Below are positions 51,024-58,831 of a stretch of 64,000 nucleotides of DNA, in pieces. The notes beneath the pieces were generated by a model that was not told the origin of the DNA, did not search any database, and worked only from the letters and a program-made list of their open reading frames with translations. Position 1 is the stretch's first letter; every line of letters begins with the position of its first letter. The stretch lies in NCBI GenBank assembly GCA_947476045.1, contig CANJNZ010000005.1, positions 39,745-103,744 of the forward strand, given 5' to 3'. Position numbers and translations under genes: made by a program. The stretch is from Chthoniobacteraceae bacterium (GTDB lineage Bacteria > Verrucomicrobiota > Verrucomicrobiia > Chthoniobacterales > Chthoniobacteraceae).

Positions 51024-52024
51024 GGGCTCACCTCCTGAGAGCGGAGAAATTCAGCCGCCGCCTCGGGCCAGACGCCATTCACATGGCAGCCGGTCGCCAT
51101 TTCAAAACCACCCGTCGGGTGCAGCCTCGGCACGATGGAAATGTGCCAGCGGAAATCATCATCGAGCGTCGTCCATGTGTTCGCTAGTGGAGTGCGCGAA
51201 GGCGCAGTCGTGAGCGAGAGATTCCACGCCGGGTGATCCAGTGCGCGGTTGAGCTTCGTGAGCGTGGAGCGAAGTGCGTCAGCGAGCTGCGCAATTTCAT
51301 CTGCGCTCACATGATGAAAGTCAGGCGACTGCCGCCTCGGCCAGACCGCCATCTCGAACGGCGCACCCGACGCATACGGACAGAAAACCACGAACCCCGC
51401 ATTCTCATACACGATACGCACCGCCCGGCGCTGCTCCTCCTCCAGTAGATTGGCGAAAAGCGAACGTTTCTTCTTCGCAAAATAATCGCACGCCGAGTCC
51501 AGCTTGCGCCTCAACGCCGGCGGCACGATTGCCAGCGCCAGCACCTGACTCACGCTATGCCCGACCGACTGCCCTGCCGCCCGCCCCGTGTTTTTCACCA
51601 CGCTAAAAGCACGCAACCGCCCGTCGCGCATCAAGTCCTCAATACGCGCGCGCCATGCGCCGATTACCCTCGCAATATCATCCACCGGCAACTCCTCAAA
51701 ACGCCGCTCACCCGGATCTTCGATCACAATCTCGTGCGCCCCGACACCATCGATCCGATCATAAAAACCATCCCCGCTTTGCGTGTGGTCGCCCTCGACA
51801 CGCAAGATGGGCGCACGATTTGGCACCACGCGCACCTGCCAGCCAAAACTTCCGCCATCCTGATACAATGAGTGCGAAGCAAACCGCTCCAGCCCCGCGC
51901 GGAAAGGGCTCGCATCAAACTGCTCCGTCGTCACCGCTGCAAAAGCCGGAGGCAACGCCCTTCCCTCGCTAAAAACCGTCCACTCCTGCGAGAGCGGATC
52001 GAGTCGCAATTCCGTTTTATCCAT
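51020..52024 (-). CDS. GalT-like nucleotidyltransferase with altered active site
   Basis: 334 residues with the galactose-1-phosphate uridylyltransferase fold: RLDPLSQEWTVFSEGR, PNRAPIL, GAHEIVIEDPGERR, VKNTGRAAGQS, and C-terminal FRWHISIVPRLH. Two key features differ. The nucleophile motif HPHxQ is HSVSQ at 156-160, so the catalytic histidine position is V158. The zinc-binding C-x2-C (CPFC) is SPFR at S39-R42. Classical GalT chemistry is therefore not expected. Either the enzyme uses another mechanism or it binds a nucleotide sugar without transfer. The next gene, acyP, is coupled by ATGA. Confidence 0.8.
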   Translation of the reverse strand: MDKTELRLDPLSQEWTVFSEGRALPPAFAAVTTEQFDASPFRAGLERFASHSLYQDGGSFGWQVRVVPNRAPILRVEGDHTQSGDGFYDRIDGVGAHEIVIEDPGERRFEELPVDDIARVIGAWRARIEDLMRDGRLRAFSVVKNTGRAAGQSVGHSVSQVLALAIVPPALRRKLDSACDYFAKKKRSLFANLLEEEQRRAVRIVYENAGFVVFCPYASGAPFEMAVWPRRQSPDFHHVSADEIAQLADALRSTLTKLNRALDHPAWNLSLTTAPSRTPLANTWTTLDDDFRWHISIVPRLHPTGGFEMATGCHVNGVWPEAAAEFLRSQEVSP

Positions 52025-52066
52025 CCCCGCTTTCTAATCACCCCTTCGCGAACGTGGCCAGCGTCT

Positions 52067-52336
52067 TTACGAATTGATCTCTTTTTCCAACCGCTCGCTC
52101 AGCCACTGTTTAATCATGCTTTGGTAATTGAGGTAGCGGGCGCGGGCGACTCGTTTGATGCGGGCTAGCATTCGGGGGTCGAAGCGGAGGGTGATGGTGG
52201 TGCTTTCGCGGTTGTCGGCTTTGAGGAGCGATTGGTTCATCAGGCGCGTGTCCACGCGGGTCTGCTGCCAGAAGATGGCTTCTTCTTCCTCGGTCTCAAA
52301 TCGTGGCACTTCGGCCCATGCGTTGATGACTTTCAT
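52067..52336 (-). CDS. brnA: BrnA-like antitoxin
   Basis: 89 residues. A C-terminal ribbon-helix-helix-like segment (ITLRFDPRMLARIKRVARARYLNYQSMIKQWLSERLEKEI) follows an acidic N-terminal part. In BrnTA modules this protein binds the toxin and represses the promoter. It follows the toxin gene by 3 bp on the same strand, the normal BrnT-BrnA order. Confidence 0.8.
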   Translation of the reverse strand: MKVINAWAEVPRFETEEEEAIFWQQTRVDTRLMNQSLLKADNRESTTITLRFDPRMLARIKRVARARYLNYQSMIKQWLSERLEKEINS

Positions 52337-52339
52337 GGT

Positions 52340-52621
52340 TTAGTTCAGCTCCTGTTTTTTGCGGTCGAAAAAGGATGATTCCTCGGGGGTCATGTCGCGC
52401 GAGAGGATGCAGCGGATGCTTTTTCCATCGGTCCAGAAAATGGAAAACAGGGCGCGTCCGCCGACGCTGTGGCCGAGGTTGAAGTAGCGTGCGTGGCCTT
52501 CGCCGGCGATTTCGACATCGGGGAGCAGGCGGAGGCCGAAGGGGTCCTCGAAGGATTCTTCGATTTCCTTGGGCGTGACCGTGTGCAGATCAAATGGGGC
52601 GTCGAGCCAGTCAAATTCCAT
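52340..52621 (-). CDS. brnT: BrnT-like toxin
   Basis: 93 residues. RelE-superfamily BrnT pattern: FDWLDAPFDLHTVTPKEIEESFEDPFGLRLLP, ARYFNLGHSVGGRALFSIFWT and IRCILSRDMTPEESSFF. BrnT cleaves RNA when its antitoxin is degraded. Its first codons overlap the 3' end of the VOC-protein gene by 11 bp, so expression may depend on upstream readthrough as well as its own promoter. Confidence 0.78.
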   Translation of the reverse strand: MEFDWLDAPFDLHTVTPKEIEESFEDPFGLRLLPDVEIAGEGHARYFNLGHSVGGRALFSIFWTDGKSIRCILSRDMTPEESSFFDRKKQELN

Positions 52622-53000
52622 GGGTGGGTCGCTGGATGATTTCGATTTCGTAGCCCTCGGGGGCGTCTATGAAGGCGATGATGCTGCCGTTGCTCGTGGG
52701 CGTGGGGCCATCGGAAAGCGGGTAGCCTTTGGCGGCTGCGTGTTTTGCGAAAGCGGCGAGGTCATCCACGCCGAACGCGAGGTGTGTGAGGTCCGGTCCG
52801 ACGATGACGGGCCCGCTGGCGGGGTAGTGGCAGATTTCGATCAGCTCTTCGCTTTCCGGAGCTTTGAGAAAGACGAGCGTGGAGCCGCGCGGGCTGGCTT
52901 TGCGATCGACTTCGGCGAGGCCGAGCACGTCGCGGTAGAAGGCGACTGTCTTTTCCAAATCGGCGACGCGATAGCGGGTGTGCAGGAGTTTTTTGACCAT
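52611..53000 (-). CDS. VOC-superfamily (glyoxalase I-like) protein
   Basis: 129 residues from MVKKLLHTRYRVADLEKT. Two beta-alpha-beta-beta-beta units: TRYRVADLEKTVAFYRDVLGLAEV, LIEICHY, LTHLAFGVDDLAAFAKHAAAKGY and APEGYEIEIIQR. Metal-ligand residues H7, E53-like, H~74 and E~122 match lactoylglutathione lyases, so detoxification of methylglyoxal is likely. The gene is followed by BrnTA with overlap. Confidence 0.88.
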   Translation of the reverse strand: MVKKLLHTRYRVADLEKTVAFYRDVLGLAEVDRKASPRGSTLVFLKAPESEELIEICHYPASGPVIVGPDLTHLAFGVDDLAAFAKHAAAKGYPLSDGPTPTSNGSIIAFIDAPEGYEIEIIQRPTHGI

Positions 53001-53056
53001 CGGATGGTGTGTTATATCGCCGCCACGGCGAAGTGCGACAACGGAAATCTCCGTTA

Positions 53057-53659
53057 CTATTTCGGCCACGCTTCGTGTGCGGCGATGCGGGTGAGTGCGC
53101 GGACGAGTAGGGTTTTACCTGGCTCCATGCGGTGCCAGGTGCTCGCGCCGCTTGGGTGTGGGAGCGGAATGACGTCGAAGGTGTGGCCGAATTTCGTGAC
53201 GCGAAACTGGCCGCCGATGACTTCGGTGAGTTTTTCAAATTCGACGAATTGCGCGATGGCGAGTTTGCCGATGGGAAGGACAAGCGCGGGTTCGAGGATT
53301 TCGATTTCTTTGGCGAGCCAGCGTCCGCAAGTTTCGACTTCGCCGGGATCGGGCACGCGGTCGCCGCCCGTCGAGGCTTTGCCGGGGAAGCATCGAGCGA
53401 CGGCGGCCATGTAGATGCGCGTGCGAAAATCGTCTTCGCTCCATCCGCACGCATCGGCGAACCAGCGGAAAAGTGTCTTTCCGGCAGTCCACGCGAACGG
53501 GCGACCGAGCACTGGCTCTTTCACTCCGGGGGCCTGTCCCACGCTCATCACTCGCGAAACGACCGCGCCTCCGCTGACGGCGGGCCGGTGCATTTTGGGG
53601 CAGAGCGTGCAGGCGCGGAGTGAGGCGACGAGTTCGTCGAGGCGTTGTTGTTTTTTCAT
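53057..53659 (-). CDS. Iron-sulfur uracil-DNA glycosylase family protein
   Basis: 200 residues from MKKQQRLDELVASLRACTLCP. CTLC near the N-terminus with later RCFPGK and ETCGRW give four cysteines, the [4Fe-4S] set of family 4/5 UDGs. GQAPGVKEPVLGRPF replaces the motif A GExPG, and HPSGASTWHR is motif B. It excises uracil from DNA in the base-excision pathway. Its start overlaps the stop of fmt by ATGA. Confidence 0.85.
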   Translation of the reverse strand: MKKQQRLDELVASLRACTLCPKMHRPAVSGGAVVSRVMSVGQAPGVKEPVLGRPFAWTAGKTLFRWFADACGWSEDDFRTRIYMAAVARCFPGKASTGGDRVPDPGEVETCGRWLAKEIEILEPALVLPIGKLAIAQFVEFEKLTEVIGGQFRVTKFGHTFDVIPLPHPSGASTWHRMEPGKTLLVRALTRIAAHEAWPK

Positions 53660-54585
53660 GTGCCGAGCTTGGTTCCCGGCGCGACGGGGTGGCCGCGCAG
53701 CCATTCGCTGGCGGGCATCCGGCGTTTGCCTTCGAGTTGGAGATCGGTGGCGAGCACGGAGCCGTCGCCGGTGCCGATGAGCAGGCCGTCCGCACTGGCA
53801 AGCACTTCACCCGGTAAACCAACGTGTGTGGCGAGCGGTGTGGCGGCGAAAATTTTCAACCGTTTGCCATCGAGCTTTGTCGCGGCGGCGGGCCACGGAT
53901 TCATCGCGCGCACTTTTCGCGCGACTGCGATGTGTCCTGCGGAAAAATCGAGTTCACCGTGCTCGCGCGTGAGTTTCCCCGCGTAGGTCACGCCCTCTGC
54001 CGGCTGCGGGACGCGCGGTGCGTCGCCGCGCATGAGCATGGCGAGTGCGACAGCGAGTGCACCGGGCGCTTCCTCTGCGAGACGGTCGTGGAGCGAGCCG
54101 CCGGTTTCTTCGGGGCCGATGTTCACCTCGCGCATGAGCAGGATGTCGCCGGTGTCGAGGCCCTCATCCATATACATGACTGTGATGCCGGTCTTTTCAT
54201 CGCCAGCCTCGATGGCCGCCTGAATCGGCGCCGCGCCGCGCCAGCGCGGGAGCAGCGAAGCGTGCAGATTCAGGCACGCGAGATTGGCGGCTTCGAGCAC
54301 GTCCTTTGGTAAAATCTGTCCGTAGGCCATCACCACGATCACGTCCGCTTCGAGCGCCTGCAACTGCATAACCGCGTCGGGTGCGCGCAATTTCTCCGGC
54401 TGCAAAACAGGCACGCCATACGAGAGTGCCTCGGTTTTGATTTTAGGCGGCGTTAATTCGTGGTGGCGGCCGACCGGCTTGTCCGGCTGCGTGATGAGCG
54501 TCACGACTTGAAAGTCGGGAACCATGAGCAGCCAGCGCAGCGTTGGCATGGCGATGTCGCCGGTGGCGATGAGGGCGATGCGCAT
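53656..54585 (-). CDS. fmt: Methionyl-tRNA formyltransferase
   Basis: 309 residues: MRIALIATGDIAMPTLRWLL, VVMAYGQILPKDVLEAA, HASLLPRWRGAAPIQAAIEAGDEKTG (catalytic Asn-His-Asp region is represented here by LHASLLPRWRG), YMDEGLDTGDILL, and a C-terminal domain with AMNPWPAA. It formylates initiator Met-tRNA. It is followed by the UDG gene with an ATGA overlap. Confidence 0.96.
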   Translation of the reverse strand: MRIALIATGDIAMPTLRWLLMVPDFQVVTLITQPDKPVGRHHELTPPKIKTEALSYGVPVLQPEKLRAPDAVMQLQALEADVIVVMAYGQILPKDVLEAANLACLNLHASLLPRWRGAAPIQAAIEAGDEKTGITVMYMDEGLDTGDILLMREVNIGPEETGGSLHDRLAEEAPGALAVALAMLMRGDAPRVPQPAEGVTYAGKLTREHGELDFSAGHIAVARKVRAMNPWPAAATKLDGKRLKIFAATPLATHVGLPGEVLASADGLLIGTGDGSVLATDLQLEGKRRMPASEWLRGHPVAPGTKLGT

Positions 54586-54741
54586 GTTAAAAAGTTGTGG
54601 CGAGTGACGGGAGGCGAGTGGCGTGTCCGCTCGTTGTTCGGATGAGACATGAGATGAACACAGCTTTCTGGCTGCGCAAGCACACCGATCCCCGCCCGTC
54701 GGGCAGGCACGTCACTCGCCTCTCGCCACTCGTCACTTTCA

Positions 54742-55323
54742 TCACCCTTCCACGATCGCCGTCACGATGTCGCGCACCACATTCACGGGCGGCTGGAGCG
54801 CGTCTATCGTGAGCACTTTCTTCGTTCCGTAGAAATCTAGCAGCGGCTTGCTTTCGTTTTCGTAGGTGACGAGGCGGAGGCGGATGGTTTCTTCGTTCGC
54901 ATCATCAAAGCGGTTTTCTTTCAGCGCACGTTTGCGAATGCGGGTGACGAGTTGTTCCTGATCGGAAACAGAGAGGTGAAAAACTTTTCGCACATCAATC
55001 ATGTCCTTCATGATTTTTGCCTGCGGCAGATTCCGGGGCACGCCGTCGAGCACGAGCGCGTCAATGTCCGGTTTAAAACTGTGGATGCCGACCAGATGGC
55101 CGATGTGCGCACGCAGCAACTCCATCGTGACCTCATCCGGCACGAGCTGGCCGCGACTGGAAAATTCGATGAATTTTTTCCCGATGGGCGTGCGCGTATC
55201 GAGCGCGCGGAAGACATCGCCCATCGAAAGATGGAAGAGGCGCGGGATGGTGCCGAGGATTTTGCCCTGGGTGCCCTTGCCGCTGCCGGGAGCGCCGAGA
55301 AGTAGATACGTGCGATATTTCAT
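54742..55323 (-). CDS. adk: Adenylate kinase (short form)
   Basis: 193 residues from MKYRTYLLLGAPGSGKGTQ (P-loop 9-18). Other motifs: HLSMGDVFRAL, LDGVPRNLPQAK, RIRKRALKENRFDDANEETIRLRL and ESKPLLDFYG. The LID is short, without zinc-binding cysteines. It phosphorylates AMP to ADP. The same frame continues open for ~370 codons upstream, but that stretch is antisense to nadA and was excluded. It is divergent from nadA by 96 bp. Confidence 0.9.
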   Translation of the reverse strand: MKYRTYLLLGAPGSGKGTQGKILGTIPRLFHLSMGDVFRALDTRTPIGKKFIEFSSRGQLVPDEVTMELLRAHIGHLVGIHSFKPDIDALVLDGVPRNLPQAKIMKDMIDVRKVFHLSVSDQEQLVTRIRKRALKENRFDDANEETIRLRLVTYENESKPLLDFYGTKKVLTIDALQPPVNVVRDIVTAIVEG

Positions 55324-55419
55324 GGCGAAAAGCGGGACATCTTCGTTTTTAAGCGCACTTCCGCAAGTTCGTAGTTCAGCGCGCTTGAGCCGCCGCCAGT
55401 CCGCGCATACTGTGAGCCC

Positions 55420-56358
55420 ATGCCAGTCGCCGGTCTCGATCTCATCTCGGAAATCCAGCAGCTCAAACGCGAGCGCAACGCGGTCATCCTCGCGCACAAT
55501 TATCAGGCGAATGAAATCCAGGAGCTTGCTGATTTCGTCGGCGACTCGCTCGGGCTCGCGTATAAGGCGGCGGAGAGCACGGCGGATGTCATCGCATTTT
55601 GCGGCGTTCATTTCATGGCCGAGACGGCGAAAATCGTGAACCCCACAAAGACCGTCGTCATTCCCGACATGAATGCGGGTTGCTCGCTCAGCGACTCGTG
55701 CCCTGCTGAAAAGCTCGAAGCATTTCTCCGCGAACACGCTGCAAAAAACTACTACGTCGTCGCCTACATCAATTGCTCCGCCGGCGTGAAGGCGCTGAGC
55801 GATGTCATCTGCACGAGCGGCAACGCTGTCCGCATAGTCGAGCGCGTGCCTGCCGACCGGAAAATTCTTTTTGTCCCGGACGCAAATCTCGGCCAGTGGG
55901 TCATCGAACAGACGGGCCGGCCGATGGAATTGTGGAAGGGAAATTGTTACGTCCACGTCGAGTTCACGCGGAACTCCATCGAGCGCATCCGCAGCCAGCA
56001 TCCGAACGCACCGGTCGTCGCGCACCCCGAATGCACGACCGCCGTGCGCCTGCTCGCCGACGAGGTTTGCAGCACGGAAAAAATGATCGGCTACTGCAAG
56101 AGTAGCTCCGCGCGGACGTTCATCATCGTCACAGAAAGCGGGATGCTCCACCGCCTGCGGCGCGAGGTGCCGGGCAAGGAATTTATTCCCGGCCCGACGG
56201 ACAAATGTGCGTGCGCCGACTGCCGTTACATGAAGATGAATACCCTCGAAAAACTCCACGCCAGCCTCCGCGATCTCGCGCCGCAAATCATCATCCCCGA
56301 GCCCATCCGCGCCCGTGCCGAGTTGCCGCTGCGCCGGATGCTGGAGTGGAGCCGCTAA
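55420..56358 (+). CDS. nadA: Quinolinate synthase
   Basis: 312 residues. ILAHNYQANEIQELADFVGDSLGLAYKAA, GVHFMAETAKIVNP, MNAGCSLSDSC, VAYINCSAGVKALSD, GNCYVHVEFT, HPECTTAV and TDKCACADCRYMKMNTLEKL; the three conserved cysteines for the [4Fe-4S] cluster are visible. It condenses iminoaspartate with dihydroxyacetone phosphate in NAD synthesis. nadB and nadC are not nearby. Confidence 0.96.
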   Translation: MPVAGLDLISEIQQLKRERNAVILAHNYQANEIQELADFVGDSLGLAYKAAESTADVIAFCGVHFMAETAKIVNPTKTVVIPDMNAGCSLSDSCPAEKLEAFLREHAAKNYYVVAYINCSAGVKALSDVICTSGNAVRIVERVPADRKILFVPDANLGQWVIEQTGRPMELWKGNCYVHVEFTRNSIERIRSQHPNAPVVAHPECTTAVRLLADEVCSTEKMIGYCKSSSARTFIIVTESGMLHRLRREVPGKEFIPGPTDKCACADCRYMKMNTLEKLHASLRDLAPQIIIPEPIRARAELPLRRMLEWSR

Positions 56359-56420
56359 ACATTTTTGATGATTGGACAGTTGCGCCAAAGCAGGGAACGC
56401 CGCTAATTCACCCGCCAGCC

Positions 56421-57383
56421 ATGCCTCCATATTTCATCAACCTCCGTTTCGTCATCGCCATGATCATCTGCGCGATCTTCGCGGGATGTGGCGATGACAA
56501 GGGCGGCCCCGTCGAGGCAGCGGATCGCTTTTTCGCGCTCTGCGCGAACGGCAAAGCGGCGGAGGCATTCAACACCGCGAGCGGGACTTTTCAGATTGAG
56601 CGCTCAACGAAATACTTTCAGGCCCGCGTGCGTGAGACCGGGCTCGATTCGTTCCAGGAGGTAAAATGGACAGCGCTCGATACACCCGGACGGGCGCGGG
56701 TGGTTCGCGGGGATTTCAAATTGAAGGACGGCAGGGTTCTCCCGCTCATCGTCTCGATGGTGCAGGATTCCGGCCGCTGGTCACTTTTCGGAGCGAAAGT
56801 CGAGTCAGCCGATGAAGACATTTTTGCTTTCGTCGAACGCTCGGCGGACGGTGAGGACGAGGGTAAAAAGGGATTTGGCGATCCCTTCGACCGCGCATTG
56901 CCAAGCGAGAAGGAACTCCAAAAAATGGTTGAAGAGGTATTGCTGACTTTCGACGACGCAGTGAAGCGGAACGACTTTTCCAACCTCTACGCTTTAGCGT
57001 CGGATCGATGGAAATTCCGCGGAAAAGATCCACGGGTTCTCACCTACACGGGCAAAAATCCGAAACTGCTGGAAAAGGCAGACCCTGAAAATAAGGCAAA
57101 ACGACTGACGATTGCGGCGATGGATCACGCATTCCACGCATTCGTTGAGGCCAATGCGGATATTTCCCGGATCAAAGGCGAGAAAATGATCCTCGATGAA
57201 CCGGTCAACTTAAACACCGACCGTGTGCTCACTGTGAAGGGACGCTACGATACGTTTGTTTTTCAGGGAGGCGCAGCGCCCAAACCATGCAAATTGAGTT
57301 TCTCCCTCGAATTTGTCCGCGAAGGAAGCGCGTGGAAAACTTTTGGGATTACGGTGAACTTCGCCGCGCCGACTGCGAAGTGA
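56421..57383 (+). CDS. Lipoprotein of unknown function
   Basis: 320 residues from MPPYFINLRFVIAMIICAIFAGC; lipobox FAGC. Mature part repeats a similar fold twice: AADRFFALCANGKAAEAFNTASGTFQ... and VLLTFDDAVKRNDFSNLYALASDRWKF..., each followed by KLKDGRVLP/KGRYDTFVFQ-like strands, suggesting two NTF2-like (DUF4864 or SnoaL-type) domains. Function not assigned. It follows nadA by 62 bp on the same strand and converges on the DUF1501 gene. Confidence 0.75.
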   Translation: MPPYFINLRFVIAMIICAIFAGCGDDKGGPVEAADRFFALCANGKAAEAFNTASGTFQIERSTKYFQARVRETGLDSFQEVKWTALDTPGRARVVRGDFKLKDGRVLPLIVSMVQDSGRWSLFGAKVESADEDIFAFVERSADGEDEGKKGFGDPFDRALPSEKELQKMVEEVLLTFDDAVKRNDFSNLYALASDRWKFRGKDPRVLTYTGKNPKLLEKADPENKAKRLTIAAMDHAFHAFVEANADISRIKGEKMILDEPVNLNTDRVLTVKGRYDTFVFQGGAAPKPCKLSFSLEFVREGSAWKTFGITVNFAAPTAK

Positions 57384-57396
57384 CGCATCTCTGCGT

Positions 57397-58830
57397 CTAT
57401 CCTCGCAGCAGATCTTTTACGGCGACGCCTTTGCCGTCTGGCGTGGTGTAAAATGGGCGGGCTTCGATTTCGTAGTGCGTGTCGGGGGCGATGCCGAGGG
57501 CGTGATACATCGTCTGGTGCAGGTCGGCGATTTTTATGGGTTTCTCGATGGCTTTGCACGGGCGCTCGTCGGCGGTTTTGCCGTGGACGTAGCCGCGCTT
57601 TGCACCGCCGCCGAACATCAGCACGGAGCTTGCGCCCGTGAAATGCCGGTGCATTCCGTAATGAGTTTTTTCCTTCATCACATCGGGCAGTTTGCGCGTA
57701 TCAATGCCTTCCTCGGTCGGCTTCTCGGGCGCGCCTTCGAGCATCGCATCGCGTGAAAATTCGCTCGTGAGAATAATCATTGTGCGGTCCAGCAGGCCGC
57801 GTTCATCGAGGTCGCGAACGAGTTGCGCGATGGGGCGATCAATCTGCTTTTTCATCATCTCCGCGCGGTCGTGGCCGTTCTTGTGCGAGTCCCAATACTC
57901 GAACGGGATGTATTCGCTCGTCACTTCGATGTAGCGCGCGCCGGCTTCCACGAGACGACGCGCCAGCAGACAGCCCAGTCCGAAACGGCCCGTGTTGTAG
58001 GCATCGTAGGTCTCTTTGCTTTCGAGCTTCAAATCAAACGCCTTTGCCTCGGGTGAACGCAGCAGCGCATAGGCCTGCTCCATCGAGCGCAGCAGCGATG
58101 CCTGCTGGTAGTCACTCGCTTTGTCAGTCGTGCCGTTCTTTTTGAGCATCTCGCGATAGAGCGCCTGACGCGCCTCGAATCGCTCGGGCGTCATCCCCGA
58201 TGGCGGGCGCACCGCATCGAGCGCCTGCATCGGTTCCTCGACGAGAAATGGCCCGTATTCGTTGCCGAGAAATCCCGCCGTGTGAAATGCTTTCAGCTCT
58301 TCTTTTTCGCCCTGATCAAATCGCTGCCCGATCACGATGAAAGGTGGAATCACCGGATTGCGCGGCCCGAGTTCCTTGGCGACCCATGCGCCGATATTTG
58401 GCGCGGCGACGCTCTGCGGCGGCTCGTAGCCGGTCTTCCAGTGAAACTGATGTCGCGTGTGCAAAATCTTCCCGAGGTCTGCGATGACATGCGAGCGGAG
58501 CAGTGTTCCGCGATCCATCACCTTTCCGATTTCCTCCAGCCCCTCGGAGAAAGAGATTCCGTCGAGCGCGGTCGGGCGGGATTCAAAAGTCGAGAGCAGC
58601 GACGAGACCGGGGTTCCCACTTCAAAGGGTGTGTAGCTCTTCGGATCGAACGTCTCCGTGTGCGCCATGCCGCCCGCCATGAAAAGCAGGATGACCGTGT
58701 CTGCCGTAGCCTTCGCCTTTTTCTCCGTGCTGCCAAAGACGCGTTGCGGCATTCCGGTCGCCATCGCTGCGAACGAGGCGGCGGAGATGCGTTGGAGAAA
58801 ATCGCGGCGGGTTTGGATTTGCGGATTCAT
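57397..58830 (-). CDS. DUF1501 secreted protein, sulfatase-like
   Basis: 477 residues with a twin-arginine signal (TRRDFLQRISAASFAAMATG). The DUF1501 pattern is clear: TVILLFMAGGMAHTETFDPK, LLRSHVIADLGKILHTRHQFHWKTGY, ARRLVEAGARYIEVTSEY, MIILTSEFSRDAML and HRHFTGASSVLMFGGGAKRG. The family has the alkaline-phosphatase/sulfatase fold. In planctomycetes and verrucomicrobia it nearly always partners a cytochrome/DUF1553 protein, as it does here. The precise role is not known. Confidence 0.92.
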   Translation of the reverse strand: MNPQIQTRRDFLQRISAASFAAMATGMPQRVFGSTEKKAKATADTVILLFMAGGMAHTETFDPKSYTPFEVGTPVSSLLSTFESRPTALDGISFSEGLEEIGKVMDRGTLLRSHVIADLGKILHTRHQFHWKTGYEPPQSVAAPNIGAWVAKELGPRNPVIPPFIVIGQRFDQGEKEELKAFHTAGFLGNEYGPFLVEEPMQALDAVRPPSGMTPERFEARQALYREMLKKNGTTDKASDYQQASLLRSMEQAYALLRSPEAKAFDLKLESKETYDAYNTGRFGLGCLLARRLVEAGARYIEVTSEYIPFEYWDSHKNGHDRAEMMKKQIDRPIAQLVRDLDERGLLDRTMIILTSEFSRDAMLEGAPEKPTEEGIDTRKLPDVMKEKTHYGMHRHFTGASSVLMFGGGAKRGYVHGKTADERPCKAIEKPIKIADLHQTMYHALGIAPDTHYEIEARPFYTTPDGKGVAVKDLLRG

Positions 58831-58831
58831 G

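Noticed and set aside
54742..56430. Long minus-strand frame of 562 codons that contains adk and runs antisense across nadA
   Set aside because: Only the last 193 codons match adenylate kinase; the rest is the shadow of the well-supported nadA gene on the other strand.
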